DNA of 64,000 nt from Paenibacillus sp. FSL W8-0186 (GCF_037969765.1 NZ_CP150207.1:3341001-3405000); one strand, 5' to 3'. Shown: positions 8,658-18,427, counted from the first letter of the stretch. A program made the numbers and translations. Notes: generated by a model from the sequence alone, not told the origin.

Positions 8658-9905
8658 TTAGTCCGTACCCGCGTAAGAATGCAAACCGGCGATGATCAGA
8701 TTAACGCCTACGAGCGTGAACATGACAACCAGAAACCCTAAAACGGCAAGCCACGAGGCTTTGCGGCCATGGAATCCTCGGGATAACCGAAGATGGAGAT
8801 ACACGCTATAGAATAACCAGGTAATGAGCGCCCATACTTCTTTAGGGTCCCACCCCCAGAATCTGCCCCAGGCCTGCTGAGCCCAGATCATCGCAAAGAC
8901 GAGCGCGCCTAGCGTAAACACCGGAAATCCGATAGCAATCGAACGGTAACTGATTTCATCGAGAAGATCAGCGTCTAAGCCTTTTACGGCCGGTGACACC
9001 GCTTCGCTAATCGGCTTGCGGATAATAAGCCTTAACAAACCGTATAGGACCGTCCCGGTAATGAACGCCCATACAAGTGTATTGGTTTTGCGGCCTGAGC
9101 TCTCTCCTTTGAACCAGGATGGAACCTCCATCCACGGCTTGCTCATGCCAAGGAAAGAATCGGCGCTAACCAATTGGCTATTATGCGGCGCCACGATCGG
9201 CGGCAAGTTGTATACCATTTCAACTGTTCTAGACTGCTCGGTTTCCGTAGGTTTAGGCGTAAACACAGCTTCGTACCCGGCGGCACGGAAAGCAAAAACC
9301 GACACGATAAATCCCACTACTATAATAATAGAATAAAACGTAAATTCAAGCCATAGCTTCTGGCGGCGAGCCGATTTGTCGGTCCCCTTGAAATCAACGG
9401 TACGCAAAAGATACATCAGGCCTGCGGCACAAGCGATTGCAAAAAAGGATTCCCCGGCCGCGGCCAGCGTGACGTGAATATACAACCAGATCGAGCGCAA
9501 GGACGGGATCAAAGGCTGCACGTCCTTCGGAAACACCGCCGCATACGCCATGACGACAATCCCCAGCGGTGTCGCGAACAAACCAAGCAAGGCTTTGCGG
9601 TAAATTAAATACAATACCGTAAATGCCATGATGATCATTAGGGACAGGAAGGACATGAATTCATACATGTTGCTGACCGGAATATGTCCAGACCAAGCCC
9701 ATCTCGTTGCTACGTACACCAAATGAGTGATAAGTCCAAGCGTGGAAGTAATAAACGAAATTTTTCCCCATTTGCGCTCATGTACCTGCGGATCACGATT
9801 TTTCCACGTTTTTCCCGTAATCGTCACCACATAAAAACAAAATGCCACACAATAAAGTAAAAAAGCAATGACAAATGCCTGTTTACTGATATCCAATAAA
9901 TTCAT
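8658..9905 (-). CDS. resC: Cytochrome c biogenesis protein ResC (CcsA/CcsB type)
   Basis: This 415-residue multi-pass membrane protein carries the tryptophan-rich WWD signature as WGRFWGWDPKEVWALITW, the haem-handling motif of System II cytochrome c maturation. Together with ResB it moves haem to the outside and attaches it to CxxCH motifs of apocytochromes. Conserved histidines flank the WWD segment (YIHVTLAA, YLHLRLSRGFHG). It overlaps the end of resB by four bases, so the two are translationally coupled. Confidence 0.93.
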   Translation of the reverse strand: MNLLDISKQAFVIAFLLYCVAFCFYVVTITGKTWKNRDPQVHERKWGKISFITSTLGLITHLVYVATRWAWSGHIPVSNMYEFMSFLSLMIIMAFTVLYLIYRKALLGLFATPLGIVVMAYAAVFPKDVQPLIPSLRSIWLYIHVTLAAAGESFFAIACAAGLMYLLRTVDFKGTDKSARRQKLWLEFTFYSIIIVVGFIVSVFAFRAAGYEAVFTPKPTETEQSRTVEMVYNLPPIVAPHNSQLVSADSFLGMSKPWMEVPSWFKGESSGRKTNTLVWAFITGTVLYGLLRLIIRKPISEAVSPAVKGLDADLLDEISYRSIAIGFPVFTLGALVFAMIWAQQAWGRFWGWDPKEVWALITWLFYSVYLHLRLSRGFHGRKASWLAVLGFLVVMFTLVGVNLIIAGLHSYAGTD

Positions 9906-11581
9906 GACCGGTTTCCTCCGTTATCCAAAGACTTCTCATCCACTTCAATTCCCATCGTTTCCAGGAATGATGACACTTCGCGCCTCATTCCAAACCAATT
10001 CTTGGTCGTATGCCCGCCCAAGGTCAGGATACCGTCATCGATGCGCAGCCAAATTCTGCGATGCTGCCAATAGAAGCCCATAATGAGCCCCACCATGACG
10101 ATTCCGAGTCCGGTCCATACAAAAGGCATAGCGCGGTCGATGCGGATGTTCAAGAAGCTTGTGAAATGAATGAAGTCAACGTCCTCCATCGCCAGCATAT
10201 CGAATCTTAGCTTGTGGTTAATGCCTCCCAGCGCTTCATTCAGCTTATCCTGACCGAAAAGCTCCTGCTGCTGAAGGTATGGAAAGTAGATGAATTGTCC
10301 CCCATCTTCGGGCAGACCCGGTCCGGTGATCGTAAACAAGAAGGCCGGCGCATTCGGCTCGCCCGATTTCGTAATCGGTTTATTATTCTCGTCCAGGCCG
10401 AAATCCAAATACTTGTCTTTTAGCTTCAAATGATAAGGTCCTACGTCATATTCCGTCTCGGGGTCGTTCATACGGAGCATAAACTTACCATACACTTCCC
10501 CCGTCTCCTGATCCACAAGTGTCGGCTGGACGGAACGAAGCATCGTAACCTCCTCGAAGTCGAATTGATAGGCTTGAAGTCCTTTGTAGCTCAAAGGATC
10601 GTTGACACGGATGTTGTGCCGGTCGACCTCTACAAGCTCGGGTTCGTTCAAAGGGTCATTACAGCTGGCGACGCACTTGTACAGTACGGCTTTCGTCTCG
10701 AACAGCTTTGGAACGATTTTCCCCTTCTGTCTGAATTCATCGGACATCTCATCCTCGGTATAATATTCCACGGTAAATTTCTCATTTTTCAAATAATAGT
10801 TCGTATCGGGAATCTGCGTGATTTCTCCTTCGGGAAACCAATAGTGCTCGTCCAAATGAAGGCCGGGCAGCCCGCGGAACAGCACGGCGAGCAGGAAAAC
10901 AATCAGGCCGATATGAATGACGTACGGACCCCAGCGGCTGAAACGCTGTTTCTCCGCCAGCAAAGCCCCGCCATCGGTATGAACCCGGTAACCCTTCTTC
11001 TTCAGCGGAGCGATGGCCCGGTTCACCCATTCCTCCCCACTGCCAGAAACGGGTCCCTTATAGACCACCCTTTGCCGGGTCAAGAACTGCATGTGCTTGC
11101 GGATTTTCTGCTTGGACAGCGCTCGATAGAGCGGCAATACCCTGTCCAAACTGCAAATCACAAGCGATGCGCCAATCATGACAAGCAGCAGAATGAACCA
11201 CCAGGAATTGTACGTGTCGGATAGTCCGAGCATATAGTAAATTTCACCGATGGTTCCATACTTCTGTTTATAGTACGTGGAAGGGTCGAAATTTTTAACA
11301 AACATGGTCTCCTGGGTAAATACGGTGCCAAGCATTGCTGCAACCAATGTAATGCTGATCAGGTACACCGCTACTTTAACCGAGGAGAAGAAATTCCAGA
11401 TTTTATCGATGAAATTGGGATTGGCCCGCTGTGAGCGGCGGGCTACCCCATCGTAGCGCATCTCCAGCAATTCGCTGGAGCTATGGCCCGCTTCTTCGTA
11501 TTGAGGTTTGCCGCATGCTTCGCAGAGCACCGTGCCGACCGGATTCTGATGCCCGCATTCGCATTTCGTATTTTTAATCAA
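9902..11581 (-). CDS. resB: Cytochrome c biogenesis protein ResB
   Basis: This 559-residue membrane protein matches ResB/Ccs1, the partner of ResC in System II haem delivery. Four hydrophobic helices are visible: near residues 70-95, 125-145, after residue 200 and close to the C-terminus. A large outward-facing domain lies between the third and fourth. The N-terminus begins with a short zinc-ribbon-like CxC...CxxC segment (CECGHQNPVGTVLCEACG) in the cytoplasm. It lies between resA and resC, with 18 bases to resA and an ATGA overlap with resC. Confidence 0.93.
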   Translation of the reverse strand: MIKNTKCECGHQNPVGTVLCEACGKPQYEEAGHSSSELLEMRYDGVARRSQRANPNFIDKIWNFFSSVKVAVYLISITLVAAMLGTVFTQETMFVKNFDPSTYYKQKYGTIGEIYYMLGLSDTYNSWWFILLLVMIGASLVICSLDRVLPLYRALSKQKIRKHMQFLTRQRVVYKGPVSGSGEEWVNRAIAPLKKKGYRVHTDGGALLAEKQRFSRWGPYVIHIGLIVFLLAVLFRGLPGLHLDEHYWFPEGEITQIPDTNYYLKNEKFTVEYYTEDEMSDEFRQKGKIVPKLFETKAVLYKCVASCNDPLNEPELVEVDRHNIRVNDPLSYKGLQAYQFDFEEVTMLRSVQPTLVDQETGEVYGKFMLRMNDPETEYDVGPYHLKLKDKYLDFGLDENNKPITKSGEPNAPAFLFTITGPGLPEDGGQFIYFPYLQQQELFGQDKLNEALGGINHKLRFDMLAMEDVDFIHFTSFLNIRIDRAMPFVWTGLGIVMVGLIMGFYWQHRRIWLRIDDGILTLGGHTTKNWFGMRREVSSFLETMGIEVDEKSLDNGGNRS

Positions 11582-11599
11582 TGTCTGGTCCTCCTATCA

Positions 11600-12130
11600 T
11601 CAATTGGATGCAACGAGCGTGGCGATTTGTTGGTTAAGCGTCTTCAAATTCAGCTCGCCCTGATGGATGGAGATAATTTTGCCTCGCTTATTCACGAAAA
11701 AGGTAGTCGGCATCGGCACAACCCCGTATTTTCTGACGATCTCATTCTTCTTATCGAACAAGATCGGAAAATCGACTCCGGTTTGCTTCACAAAATTGGC
11801 CACGGTCAAATCGTCTTCTCCGGTATTGATCCCCAGGATAACGACGTCCTGATCCTTCCATTTCTCCCATTGCGTCTGCAAGGCCGGCATTTCGTTCACG
11901 CAGTACGTACACCAGGTCGCCCAGAAATTAATGACCAGCGCCTTGCCCTGGTATTTCTCCAGATTATGTACCTGTCCGTCTAAACCGCGCAAATTGAAGG
12001 CAGGAGGTTTATCGCCAGCTTGAGGAATCCCCTTCTCGCCTCCAAACACAGCCGTGCCTATCGCATAACCTCCCAAAATGACGATAAGCGTCAATATGAT
12101 AATTTGTACCGGACGCCTTGCCTTACCCAT
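11600..12130 (-). CDS. resA: Thiol-disulfide oxidoreductase ResA
   Basis: This 176-residue thioredoxin-fold protein has an N-terminal membrane anchor (VQIIILTLIVILGGYAIGT). Its active site is WATWCTYC with the CxxC pair, followed by the cis-proline loop VVPMPTTFFV. ResA reduces the haem-binding cysteines of apocytochrome c outside the membrane so that ResBC can attach haem. The start ATG at 12130 follows AAGGAG with an 8-base gap; an upstream in-frame codon at 12160 lacks a site. A TATAAT-like element on the minus strand near 12194-12199 may be its promoter. Confidence 0.93.
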   Translation of the reverse strand: MGKARRPVQIIILTLIVILGGYAIGTAVFGGEKGIPQAGDKPPAFNLRGLDGQVHNLEKYQGKALVINFWATWCTYCVNEMPALQTQWEKWKDQDVVILGINTGEDDLTVANFVKQTGVDFPILFDKKNEIVRKYGVVPMPTTFFVNKRGKIISIHQGELNLKTLNQQIATLVASN

Positions 12131-12251
12131 TATCAGCACTCCTTCTATGACAAAGCTCATAATATATGGACAAAAGGTGAATATCCTATGAACATTATAA
12201 CGAAAAGTGTCATAGATGCCGCTAGGTTAAATTTGAACTTTATGTGACCTT

Positions 12252-12995
12252 CTATCGTTTTCTCGGCTTGCCTGCGCTTCGCGCTTGCTTGAACAGCTCT
12301 TCGACCTCTTCCTTGCTCAAATGACGATACAGCCCTCTTTTCAAATTATCAAGGTAAAGACCTCCGAAGGAAATTCGCTTCAGCTTCGTAACCGGGTGCT
12401 GGATCGCCTCGAACATCCGGCGCACTTGACGATTGCGGCCCTCGTGAATCGTAATGCTGATGACCGCTTGCTTGCCGTCGGGATCCACGTCGTAGTACTC
12501 CACCTCGGCCGGCGCTGTCATCCCATCCTCCAGCATGACGCCGTCCTTCAGCTTATCCAGCTCCGTCCCGTGCGGTACGCCTTTGACGGTAGCCAGGTAG
12601 GTTTTGGGCACATGGTGTTTCGGATGCGTCAGCAAATGGGCAAAGTCGCCATCGTTGGTCAGCAGCAGCAGACCCTCCGTATCATAATCCAGACGGCCTA
12701 CAGGATACAGCCGCTCGGTAATGCCTTTCAAGTAGTCGGTGACGATTTTTCTTCCCTGCGGGTCGGAAGCACTCGTGATCACACCTTTGGGTTTGTTGAA
12801 CATGATATAGATTTTCTTCTCTGCCCCAATCGTTCTCCCGTTTACGGTAATGACATCCACAGCCGGGTCAGCCTTCGTTCCAAGCGCCGTAACCGTTTCG
12901 CCGTTCACCTGCACCTGGCCGCTCGTAATCAATTCCTCGCATTTGCGGCGCGATGCCACACCGGCAGCGGCCAATATTTTCTGTAATCTTTCCAT
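12252..12995 (-). CDS. rluB: 23S rRNA pseudouridine synthase RluB
   Basis: This 247-residue protein has an N-terminal S4 RNA-binding domain (ERLQKILAAAGVASRRKCEELI) and an RsuA/RluB-type catalytic domain with GRLDYDTEGLLLLTNDG, whose first Asp is the catalytic residue. RluB modifies a uridine in helix 89 of 23S rRNA. The C-terminal tail is basic, as is usual. It sits next to spmB/spmA, as in other spore-formers, though the functions are unrelated. Confidence 0.92.
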   Translation of the reverse strand: MERLQKILAAAGVASRRKCEELITSGQVQVNGETVTALGTKADPAVDVITVNGRTIGAEKKIYIMFNKPKGVITSASDPQGRKIVTDYLKGITERLYPVGRLDYDTEGLLLLTNDGDFAHLLTHPKHHVPKTYLATVKGVPHGTELDKLKDGVMLEDGMTAPAEVEYYDVDPDGKQAVISITIHEGRNRQVRRMFEAIQHPVTKLKRISFGGLYLDNLKRGLYRHLSKEEVEELFKQARSAGKPRKR

Positions 12996-13069
12996 TATCT
13001 CTAGTCACCTCATAAACATGATACCTATATGAAAGAAAAATCACAATAGCACGGGTTATCCGGCAAAAA

Positions 13070-13106
13070 TAAAGAGCCGTCCGAACTGTTGTTCAACAGT
13101 CGTAAC
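13070..13106 (-). terminator. Terminator after spmB
   Basis: On the minus strand an AGCCGT...ACGGCT hairpin with ACTGTTGAACAACAGT in its upper stem is followed by CTTTATTTTT. Confidence 0.8.
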
Positions 13107-13112
13107 GGCTTG

Positions 13113-13646
13113 TCAACCGAATATCAGCAAGCATACTGCAATCGCGGCCACAAAACCTATTGCATCCGAGAAGAGCCCGACCTTTAAGGCATAGCGTCCG
13201 TTGCGGATGCCGATGGCCCCAAAGTATACGGTCAGCACGTATAGCGTCGTGTCGGTGCTTCCCTGTACCGTAGAAGCGATCCGGCCAATCATGGAATCCG
13301 GCCCGTACGTCTTGATCAGGTCGGTGGTGAAGGCCAGGGAGCCGGTTCCCGTCAAGGGGCGGAGTATTCCTAAAGGCATTATTTCGGGCGGCACATGCAG
13401 CATTTTAAGGAGCGGACCCATCCAGCCTGTAAAAAATTCGAGCGCGCCAGAGGCGCGAAAAACGCTAATAGCCACCATCATCCCTACTAAGTGGGGAATA
13501 ATCCCAATCGCTGTGGAGAAGCCATCCTTGGCTCCGTCCACAAACGATTCATACACCGGAACCTTCTTCATAAATGCACATAACGGAATAAATGCAATCA
13601 TCATAGGAACGGCCCACGCCGAAATAATATTAATCCAATCCAGCAA
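13113..13646 (-). CDS. spmB: Spore maturation protein SpmB
   Basis: This 177-residue membrane protein of the nucleoside-recognition (Gate) family has segments such as GFSTAIGIIPHLVGMMVAISVFR and PLGILRPLTGTGSLAFTTDL. SpmB acts with SpmA in dehydration of the spore core; the transport mechanism is not settled. The start is TTG 13646, preceded by AGAGGTGAT. It starts only six bases after spmA, so the pair form an operon. Confidence 0.93.
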   Translation of the reverse strand: MLDWINIISAWAVPMMIAFIPLCAFMKKVPVYESFVDGAKDGFSTAIGIIPHLVGMMVAISVFRASGALEFFTGWMGPLLKMLHVPPEIMPLGILRPLTGTGSLAFTTDLIKTYGPDSMIGRIASTVQGSTDTTLYVLTVYFGAIGIRNGRYALKVGLFSDAIGFVAAIAVCLLIFG

Positions 13647-13652
13647 GGACGA

Positions 13653-14282
13653 TCACCTCTTCATCGTTATTGCGGAAGCGGACGCAGGCGGATTCGGCGT
13701 GCGTCGGAAAGTGCGGTTCCGATACCAGCGGTCTGCCGCAATCGCCGCCGCGGTCGCTATGGCCGTCGCCAGCAAGGTCGAGCCGACGATATCCGCCGCG
13801 TTGGCGGAGCCGAAATTGAGCCGGATGGCAATCAATGTCGTTGGGATCAAAGTAATGCTAGCAGTATTCAACGCGAGGAGCGTACACATCGCTGCGGATG
13901 CCGTTTCCTTGTCCGGATTAAGCTCCTGCAGCTCCTGCATCGCTTTAATGCCCATTGGCGTCGCAGCATTTCCCAGCCCCAGAAGGTTCGCGCTCATATT
14001 CGAAAGAATATATCCCATCGCAGGGTGGTTCTTTGGAACGTCCGGAAATAAATATGTAACGACCGGCCCAAGCAGCTTGGAAATGGCTTTGACGAGTCCC
14101 GCATCCTCTGCCATCCGCATCATTCCCATCCAGAATACGAGCACACTGATCAAACCGAAGCAAACCGTGACACCTGTTGCGGCTCCCTCAAATGCCGCCT
14201 GGGTAACGAGATTGATATCCCCTTTCACCGCCGCAAAAGCAAAGCCGATGATGATAAGCCCTAGCCAGATTTTATTAACCAT
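13653..14282 (-). CDS. spmA: Spore maturation protein SpmA
   Basis: This 209-residue multi-pass membrane protein with Gate-type sequence (NMSANLLGLGNAATPMGIKAMQELQ) works with SpmB in spore core dehydration and heat resistance. It lies between dacB (30 bases upstream) and spmB, giving the dacB-spmA-spmB operon known from Bacillus, where it is under mother-cell SigE control. The C-terminal 15 residues are basic. Confidence 0.93.
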   Translation of the reverse strand: MVNKIWLGLIIIGFAFAAVKGDINLVTQAAFEGAATGVTVCFGLISVLVFWMGMMRMAEDAGLVKAISKLLGPVVTYLFPDVPKNHPAMGYILSNMSANLLGLGNAATPMGIKAMQELQELNPDKETASAAMCTLLALNTASITLIPTTLIAIRLNFGSANAADIVGSTLLATAIATAAAIAADRWYRNRTFRRTPNPPASASAITMKR

Positions 14283-14312
14283 TATTTCATCCCCTCTCCA
14301 CAGGGTAAAATG

Positions 14313-15473
14313 TTAATCTACGAGCAGTAGTAATTTGATCACTGCCGCAAATGAATTTCCCCAGCCTCCGCCAGCGAACGCCGCCTTGGATGTCAGGTTC
14401 CCCCCCGCCGGGTCTGGCGAGGGTATGAAGCTGCCCTGCTCATAGACAGGAACCTGTCCGATTTCATGGCCATCCAGCGAGATTTTTATTTTTCCGCTGT
14501 ATCCGAAGTCTTTGGCTCGCGCGCTCTGGAGAAACAGCCTGCGCTCAACGCGTTCAAGTTCGCCGCTGGCAAGGGCATAACTGAACCCGGTACCTGTTAC
14601 TAGGCCGTTCTCTACAGGCTGTCCCGCTTCAATGATTTTCTTCAGCGGATAATTGGCAAAACCATAATCGAGCAGCTTCTGATGATCGTTCCAGTCGTCT
14701 CCATCGTTAAGTGTAACGACAGCCAGCTGCTGGCCTGCCCGGCTTGCGGAGCTGACCAGGCAGCGGCGGGCGGTTTTAGTGTAGCCTGTCTTAACCCCGT
14801 CAGCTCCCTCATAGAATCGCAGCATTTTATTTTTATTATCCCATTTGTAATCCCAGGGGTTATTCGGGTTGGGGGCTCGCTTGCTTCTCGTTTTAACGAT
14901 TTCCTTAAATACAGGATTTTGCAAGCTGTAAGCGGTTATGACGGCCAAATCATTAGCCGAGGAATAATGCCCCTTAGCATCTAGGCCATGCGGATTCTGG
15001 AATTGAGTATGCTTGAGCCCCAGCATTTTCACCTTTTCGTTCATTAAATGGACGAACCCTTCCTCCGACCCGCCGACATGCTCGGCGATCGCTGTCGCCG
15101 CATCATTCCCTGAGCGAAGCATCAGGCCATAGAGCAAATTTTCCAGCTTCATCTCTTCTCCAAGCTCCAGATAGATGGACGAGCCTTCCTTGCGATAGGC
15201 ATTTTTAGTGACAGTCACCACATCATCCAATTTGCCGTGCTCGATCGCAACAATTGCTGTCATGATCTTGGTCAAGCTGGCCACTGGCATTTCCACGTCG
15301 CCTTTGTGGCTGTAAAGAATGCGTCCCGACTTCACGTCGATCAGGGATGCCGCCTGTGCATGAGTTCCCGGCGGACGTGGCGCTTTATTTTCTGCTGCTG
15401 CGTTTACGGGGATGAGCAACGATACAGCCATCATGGCTGCCATGCTGTAACGAAATATCGAGCGTATTGTCAT
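14313..15473 (-). CDS. dacB: D-alanyl-D-alanine carboxypeptidase DacB (sporulation type)
   Basis: This 386-residue penicillin-binding protein of the low-molecular-weight class has a signal peptide (SMAAMMAVSLLIPVNAAA). The active-site motifs are SLTK (SxxK), SGND (SxN) and KTG in DGVKTGYT. It trims D-alanine from cortex peptidoglycan, lowering cross-linking. The start is ATG 15473 behind GGAGGAG; the longer in-frame extension lacks a site and would bury the signal peptide. The spm gene neighbours support the sporulation role. Confidence 0.9.
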   Translation of the reverse strand: MTIRSIFRYSMAAMMAVSLLIPVNAAAENKAPRPPGTHAQAASLIDVKSGRILYSHKGDVEMPVASLTKIMTAIVAIEHGKLDDVVTVTKNAYRKEGSSIYLELGEEMKLENLLYGLMLRSGNDAATAIAEHVGGSEEGFVHLMNEKVKMLGLKHTQFQNPHGLDAKGHYSSANDLAVITAYSLQNPVFKEIVKTRSKRAPNPNNPWDYKWDNKNKMLRFYEGADGVKTGYTKTARRCLVSSASRAGQQLAVVTLNDGDDWNDHQKLLDYGFANYPLKKIIEAGQPVENGLVTGTGFSYALASGELERVERRLFLQSARAKDFGYSGKIKISLDGHEIGQVPVYEQGSFIPSPDPAGGNLTSKAAFAGGGWGNSFAAVIKLLLLVD

Positions 15474-15553
15474 TATGCGACTCCTCCGGTATTCTAGCGC
15501 TAATACTTGTACACTATATGCGGGAAAAGAGGGGAGTATGTCCACCGTTCCCG

Positions 15554-15612
15554 GCAAAAAAAGACCCCTCCCGAAAATCGGCGGAAAGGATCGATCGGCC
15601 TCTTCGACTGGC
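15554..15612 (-). terminator. Probable terminator after ytfJ
   Basis: On the minus strand an imperfect GC-rich stem is followed by GGTCTTTTTTTGCC. The stem is weaker than others in the window. Confidence 0.5.
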
Positions 15613-15620
15613 AAGCCTGT

Positions 15621-16085
15621 TTAGCTGTACGTATTTCCTGTATTATGGTCGGGAACGGGGATCCCTTGAATCGAAGCTGACGGAGTTGTTCCTGCGCCGT
15701 TGTTCGGAAACATCGATTGAATTTTGTCCATGACGTATGGAACGGCATCGATCATTTTCTCAAACAGATGGGTTTGATTATCCAGCGGAACGATGTTAAC
15801 GCCCTGCTTCCCGACAACGAGAAAAGCGATCGGATTGATCGACACGCCTCCGCCGCTGCCTCCGCCAAAAGGCAGTTGTTTATCGTGCGTGGACGCCTCA
15901 TGGATCTCATCAGTATTATAATCGCTCCCGCCGGCAGCAAAGCCGAAGCCAACGCGGCTAATCGGCAATATAACGCTGCCGTCCGGTGTTTCTACGGGCT
16001 CGCCGACAATTGTGTTTACATCCACCATATCTTTGATATTTTCCATGGCCGTTTGCATCAGCCCTTGGATCGGATGATCTGACAT
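15621..16085 (-). CDS. ytfJ: Sporulation protein YtfJ (GerW family)
   Basis: This 154-residue protein has typical GerW/YtfJ features: DHPIQGLMQTAMENIKDMVD at the start, TVVGEPVETPDG-like segments, a glycine-rich stretch (GGGSGGGVSINPIAFLVV), and a C-terminal amphipathic helix. It is a forespore protein needed for normal germination in Bacillus; its biochemical action is unclear. Its neighbour is the DUF2953 gene, as in other Bacilli. Confidence 0.9.
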   Translation of the reverse strand: MSDHPIQGLMQTAMENIKDMVDVNTIVGEPVETPDGSVILPISRVGFGFAAGGSDYNTDEIHEASTHDKQLPFGGGSGGGVSINPIAFLVVGKQGVNIVPLDNQTHLFEKMIDAVPYVMDKIQSMFPNNGAGTTPSASIQGIPVPDHNTGNTYS

Positions 16086-16194
16086 GATTAATCCTCCTCT
16101 TCAGCCTAAGTAATAAGAACTACCTTCACTTCTACAGTTTGCGCAGCACATGGCCGTAATATGCGTGACAAAATCAAAAGGAGCCCGCAGGTCC

Positions 16195-16929
16195 CTAAGA
16201 CCGCGAACTCCCTTGATTTCCTTTGACGGCGAAGCTCAGCCATTTTTTGAATCCGCCTTTTACCTTTAGCACACGAACAATAAGTACGAATCCAGCGTAT
16301 AGCGCGCGCCCTAAGCGAATTTTGCCGCTGCATTCAAATTCGGTGACAAGTTGCGGCGGCTGATCAAAGACGGGCACTACGAACAGCCTGGGCCTTTGCT
16401 TTAAGCGTATGTAGCAGGATAGCCAACCGATTAACGTCGTTTTCAAGCCCCATAACACTCCCGATAAAGTTGCGGTATGAGCCGCATTGGACAAAGCAAC
16501 ATTCGTGGACCAGTCCAGCTTGTCAAAAGTAACATACCTTAGCGTGCTTGCCATCCATTGCTTTAGCCCTCTTGTCGCCCGCAGCAAATCATAAAATTGA
16601 TCTGCCCAAAAACGAACTTTGTCTTTATTGATATCCTGCGCACTGCTATCCGCTTCTCCCTTTTCAAGATTGCTTGCATGTTTCTGCTCCACCTTGAAGC
16701 CGTCCTTCATATTTTTAAAAATGATGTACGGAATTTCATAGCGAAGCCGAGTTAGCCCGTAAAGTGTAACTACTTCTATACGAACGGTTTCGTTCCAGTT
16801 TACTTTGCGGGCAACCAAGCGAAACTTGATCGGAGATAATAAAATGAGGACCAAAGCAATGCATGCGAGCAAAAGGATCAGGATGACTCCGAGCCAAATC
16901 CACACAGGAAAGCCCTCCATACCATTCAA
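16195..16929 (-). CDS. DUF2953 (YtfI-like) membrane protein
   Basis: This 244-residue protein has a strong N-terminal transmembrane helix (WIWLGVILILLLACIALVLILL), then a charged linker and a domain matching DUF2953 (YVTFDKLDWSTNVALSNAAHTATLSGVLWGLK). The family is usually found beside ytfJ in spore-formers and is thought to help spore germination or development, but its function is not known. An internal ATG at codon 4 is an alternative start. It runs toward ytfJ with about 110 bases between them. Confidence 0.8.
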   Translation of the reverse strand: MNGMEGFPVWIWLGVILILLLACIALVLILLSPIKFRLVARKVNWNETVRIEVVTLYGLTRLRYEIPYIIFKNMKDGFKVEQKHASNLEKGEADSSAQDINKDKVRFWADQFYDLLRATRGLKQWMASTLRYVTFDKLDWSTNVALSNAAHTATLSGVLWGLKTTLIGWLSCYIRLKQRPRLFVVPVFDQPPQLVTEFECSGKIRLGRALYAGFVLIVRVLKVKGGFKKWLSFAVKGNQGSSRS

Positions 16930-16987
16930 ATGACGATCTTGAAATAGTATGGCTCCGTAAAAAGGAAATCATGCGCTGAAGGCTGTG

Positions 16988-17593
16988 CTACTCCTCGTTA
17001 ACGTCATCAAACGTAAGCTGCTGCTCCTCCAGCTTCTGGAAAAGCAGCTGGGTCTCTTCCTCCAAATTCTCCGCACTTTCAAACTCGTTCAGGTCGGGCA
17101 AATCCTGCAGGCTGCCTAGGCCAAAATAATCCAAAAAGGCAGCTGTCGTACCGTACAAAATTGGCCGTCCGATGGCCTCGGCACGCCCCACCTCCTGAAT
17201 CAAGTCCTTATTCACCAGCGTATGAATAGCCCGTTCCGACTTGACGCCGCGAATCTCCTCCACCTCGATTCGGGTTATCGGCTGGCGGTACGCAATGATG
17301 GATAAAGTCTCCAATGCAGCCTGGGACAAGGACGAGCGGGTCGGCGAATAGGCCAGCCTTTCGAAATAGGCTGCATGCTCCGGGAGCGTGGCCAGCTGAT
17401 AATTACCCGCGAGCTGGACGATTTGCAGTCCCCTCCCCTCCCGCTCAAAGGATGACTTCATGTCCAATAGAGCATCGGTGACGATGTCCTGGCGCTGTTC
17501 GGTGACTTCGGCAATCTGCTTTACGCTGAGACCCTCCTCTCCGGCCAGGAACAGCAATCCTTCAATAATCGATTTCAAGTCCCGATAATTCAT
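16988..17593 (-). CDS. scpB: Segregation and condensation protein B
   Basis: This 201-residue ScpB has the two winged-helix domains of the family (KSIIEGLLFLAGEEGLSVKQI and ALETLSIIAYRQPITRIEVEEIRG). With ScpA it forms the non-SMC part of the bacterial condensin that organises newly replicated chromosome. The gene starts inside the end of scpA (32-base overlap), which fits coupled translation and fixed stoichiometry. Confidence 0.95.
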   Translation of the reverse strand: MNYRDLKSIIEGLLFLAGEEGLSVKQIAEVTEQRQDIVTDALLDMKSSFEREGRGLQIVQLAGNYQLATLPEHAAYFERLAYSPTRSSLSQAALETLSIIAYRQPITRIEVEEIRGVKSERAIHTLVNKDLIQEVGRAEAIGRPILYGTTAAFLDYFGLGSLQDLPDLNEFESAENLEEETQLLFQKLEEQQLTFDDVNEE

Positions 17594-18359
17594 CTGCCTT
17601 TACTTCCCCTCTCCACTCCATCACAATGTCGTCAAAAAGTTTGTTTTGGTAACATACGATCTGCTTCATCTTCATCAGCTCCAATATCGCCAGAAAGGTG
17701 ACCACGATTTCATGACGGTACATCTCCGGATGCAGCAGCTTGGAAAACAGCAGCCTTCCGCCTATGCCCGTACTCTCCAGCGCAGCGATTACGTCACGGA
17801 TCCGATCCTTGACCGAAATTTCGTCCCGGTGAATTCGGGCGACCGAGCTGCGTTTCACGGCGCGGCGCAGCGCCTTCTGAAACGAAGCGATCAAGTCGGC
17901 AGCATGCAGCCCTTTTACGGGATTGTCATGCACTTCCGGCATGAAGGGCGATAAATCCTCGGCCTCCTTTGTAAAGATCAGGCTTCGCTCCCATTCCCGC
18001 TCGTGCAAATGCTCGGCAATCCCCTTGTATTTACGGTATTCGATCAGCTTGCGGATCAGCTCGTCCCGCGGATCCTCCTCATCCTCCATCAAATAATCGA
18101 AATCGTCATCGAATTCGATCACAGGCGGCTTAGGAAGCAGCTGCTTGCTCTTGATCGACAGCAGGGTAGCTGCCATAACGAGAAACTCGCTCGTGATTTC
18201 CAGCTCGAGCTCCTGCATGTTATCCAGGTATTCCAGGTATTGATCGGTAATTTCACTGACTGATATTTGATATATATCGACCTCTGCCTTATCGATAAGA
18301 TGAAGCAGCAGGTCCAGCGGACCCTCAAAGGTATCCAGTTTATAAGTTACTGTCGTCAA
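17562..18359 (-). CDS. scpA: Segregation and condensation protein A (kleisin)
   Basis: This 265-residue ScpA begins with the conserved YKLDTFEGPLDLLLHLI N-terminal domain that binds the SMC neck. It has an acidic middle linker and a C-terminal winged helix that contacts the SMC head (HPEMYRHEIVVTFLAILELMK). The start is TTG 18359, behind GGAGGATG. It is the first gene of a scpA-scpB pair. Confidence 0.95.
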   Translation of the reverse strand: MTTVTYKLDTFEGPLDLLLHLIDKAEVDIYQISVSEITDQYLEYLDNMQELELEITSEFLVMAATLLSIKSKQLLPKPPVIEFDDDFDYLMEDEEDPRDELIRKLIEYRKYKGIAEHLHEREWERSLIFTKEAEDLSPFMPEVHDNPVKGLHAADLIASFQKALRRAVKRSSVARIHRDEISVKDRIRDVIAALESTGIGGRLLFSKLLHPEMYRHEIVVTFLAILELMKMKQIVCYQNKLFDDIVMEWRGEVKADELSGLEIDY

Positions 18360-18427
18360 TGGACATCCTCCACCCGTTAGAGGCAGTTCAAAAGGCTTTC
18401 CTTATTGAACGCAAAGTGAATAAAAAA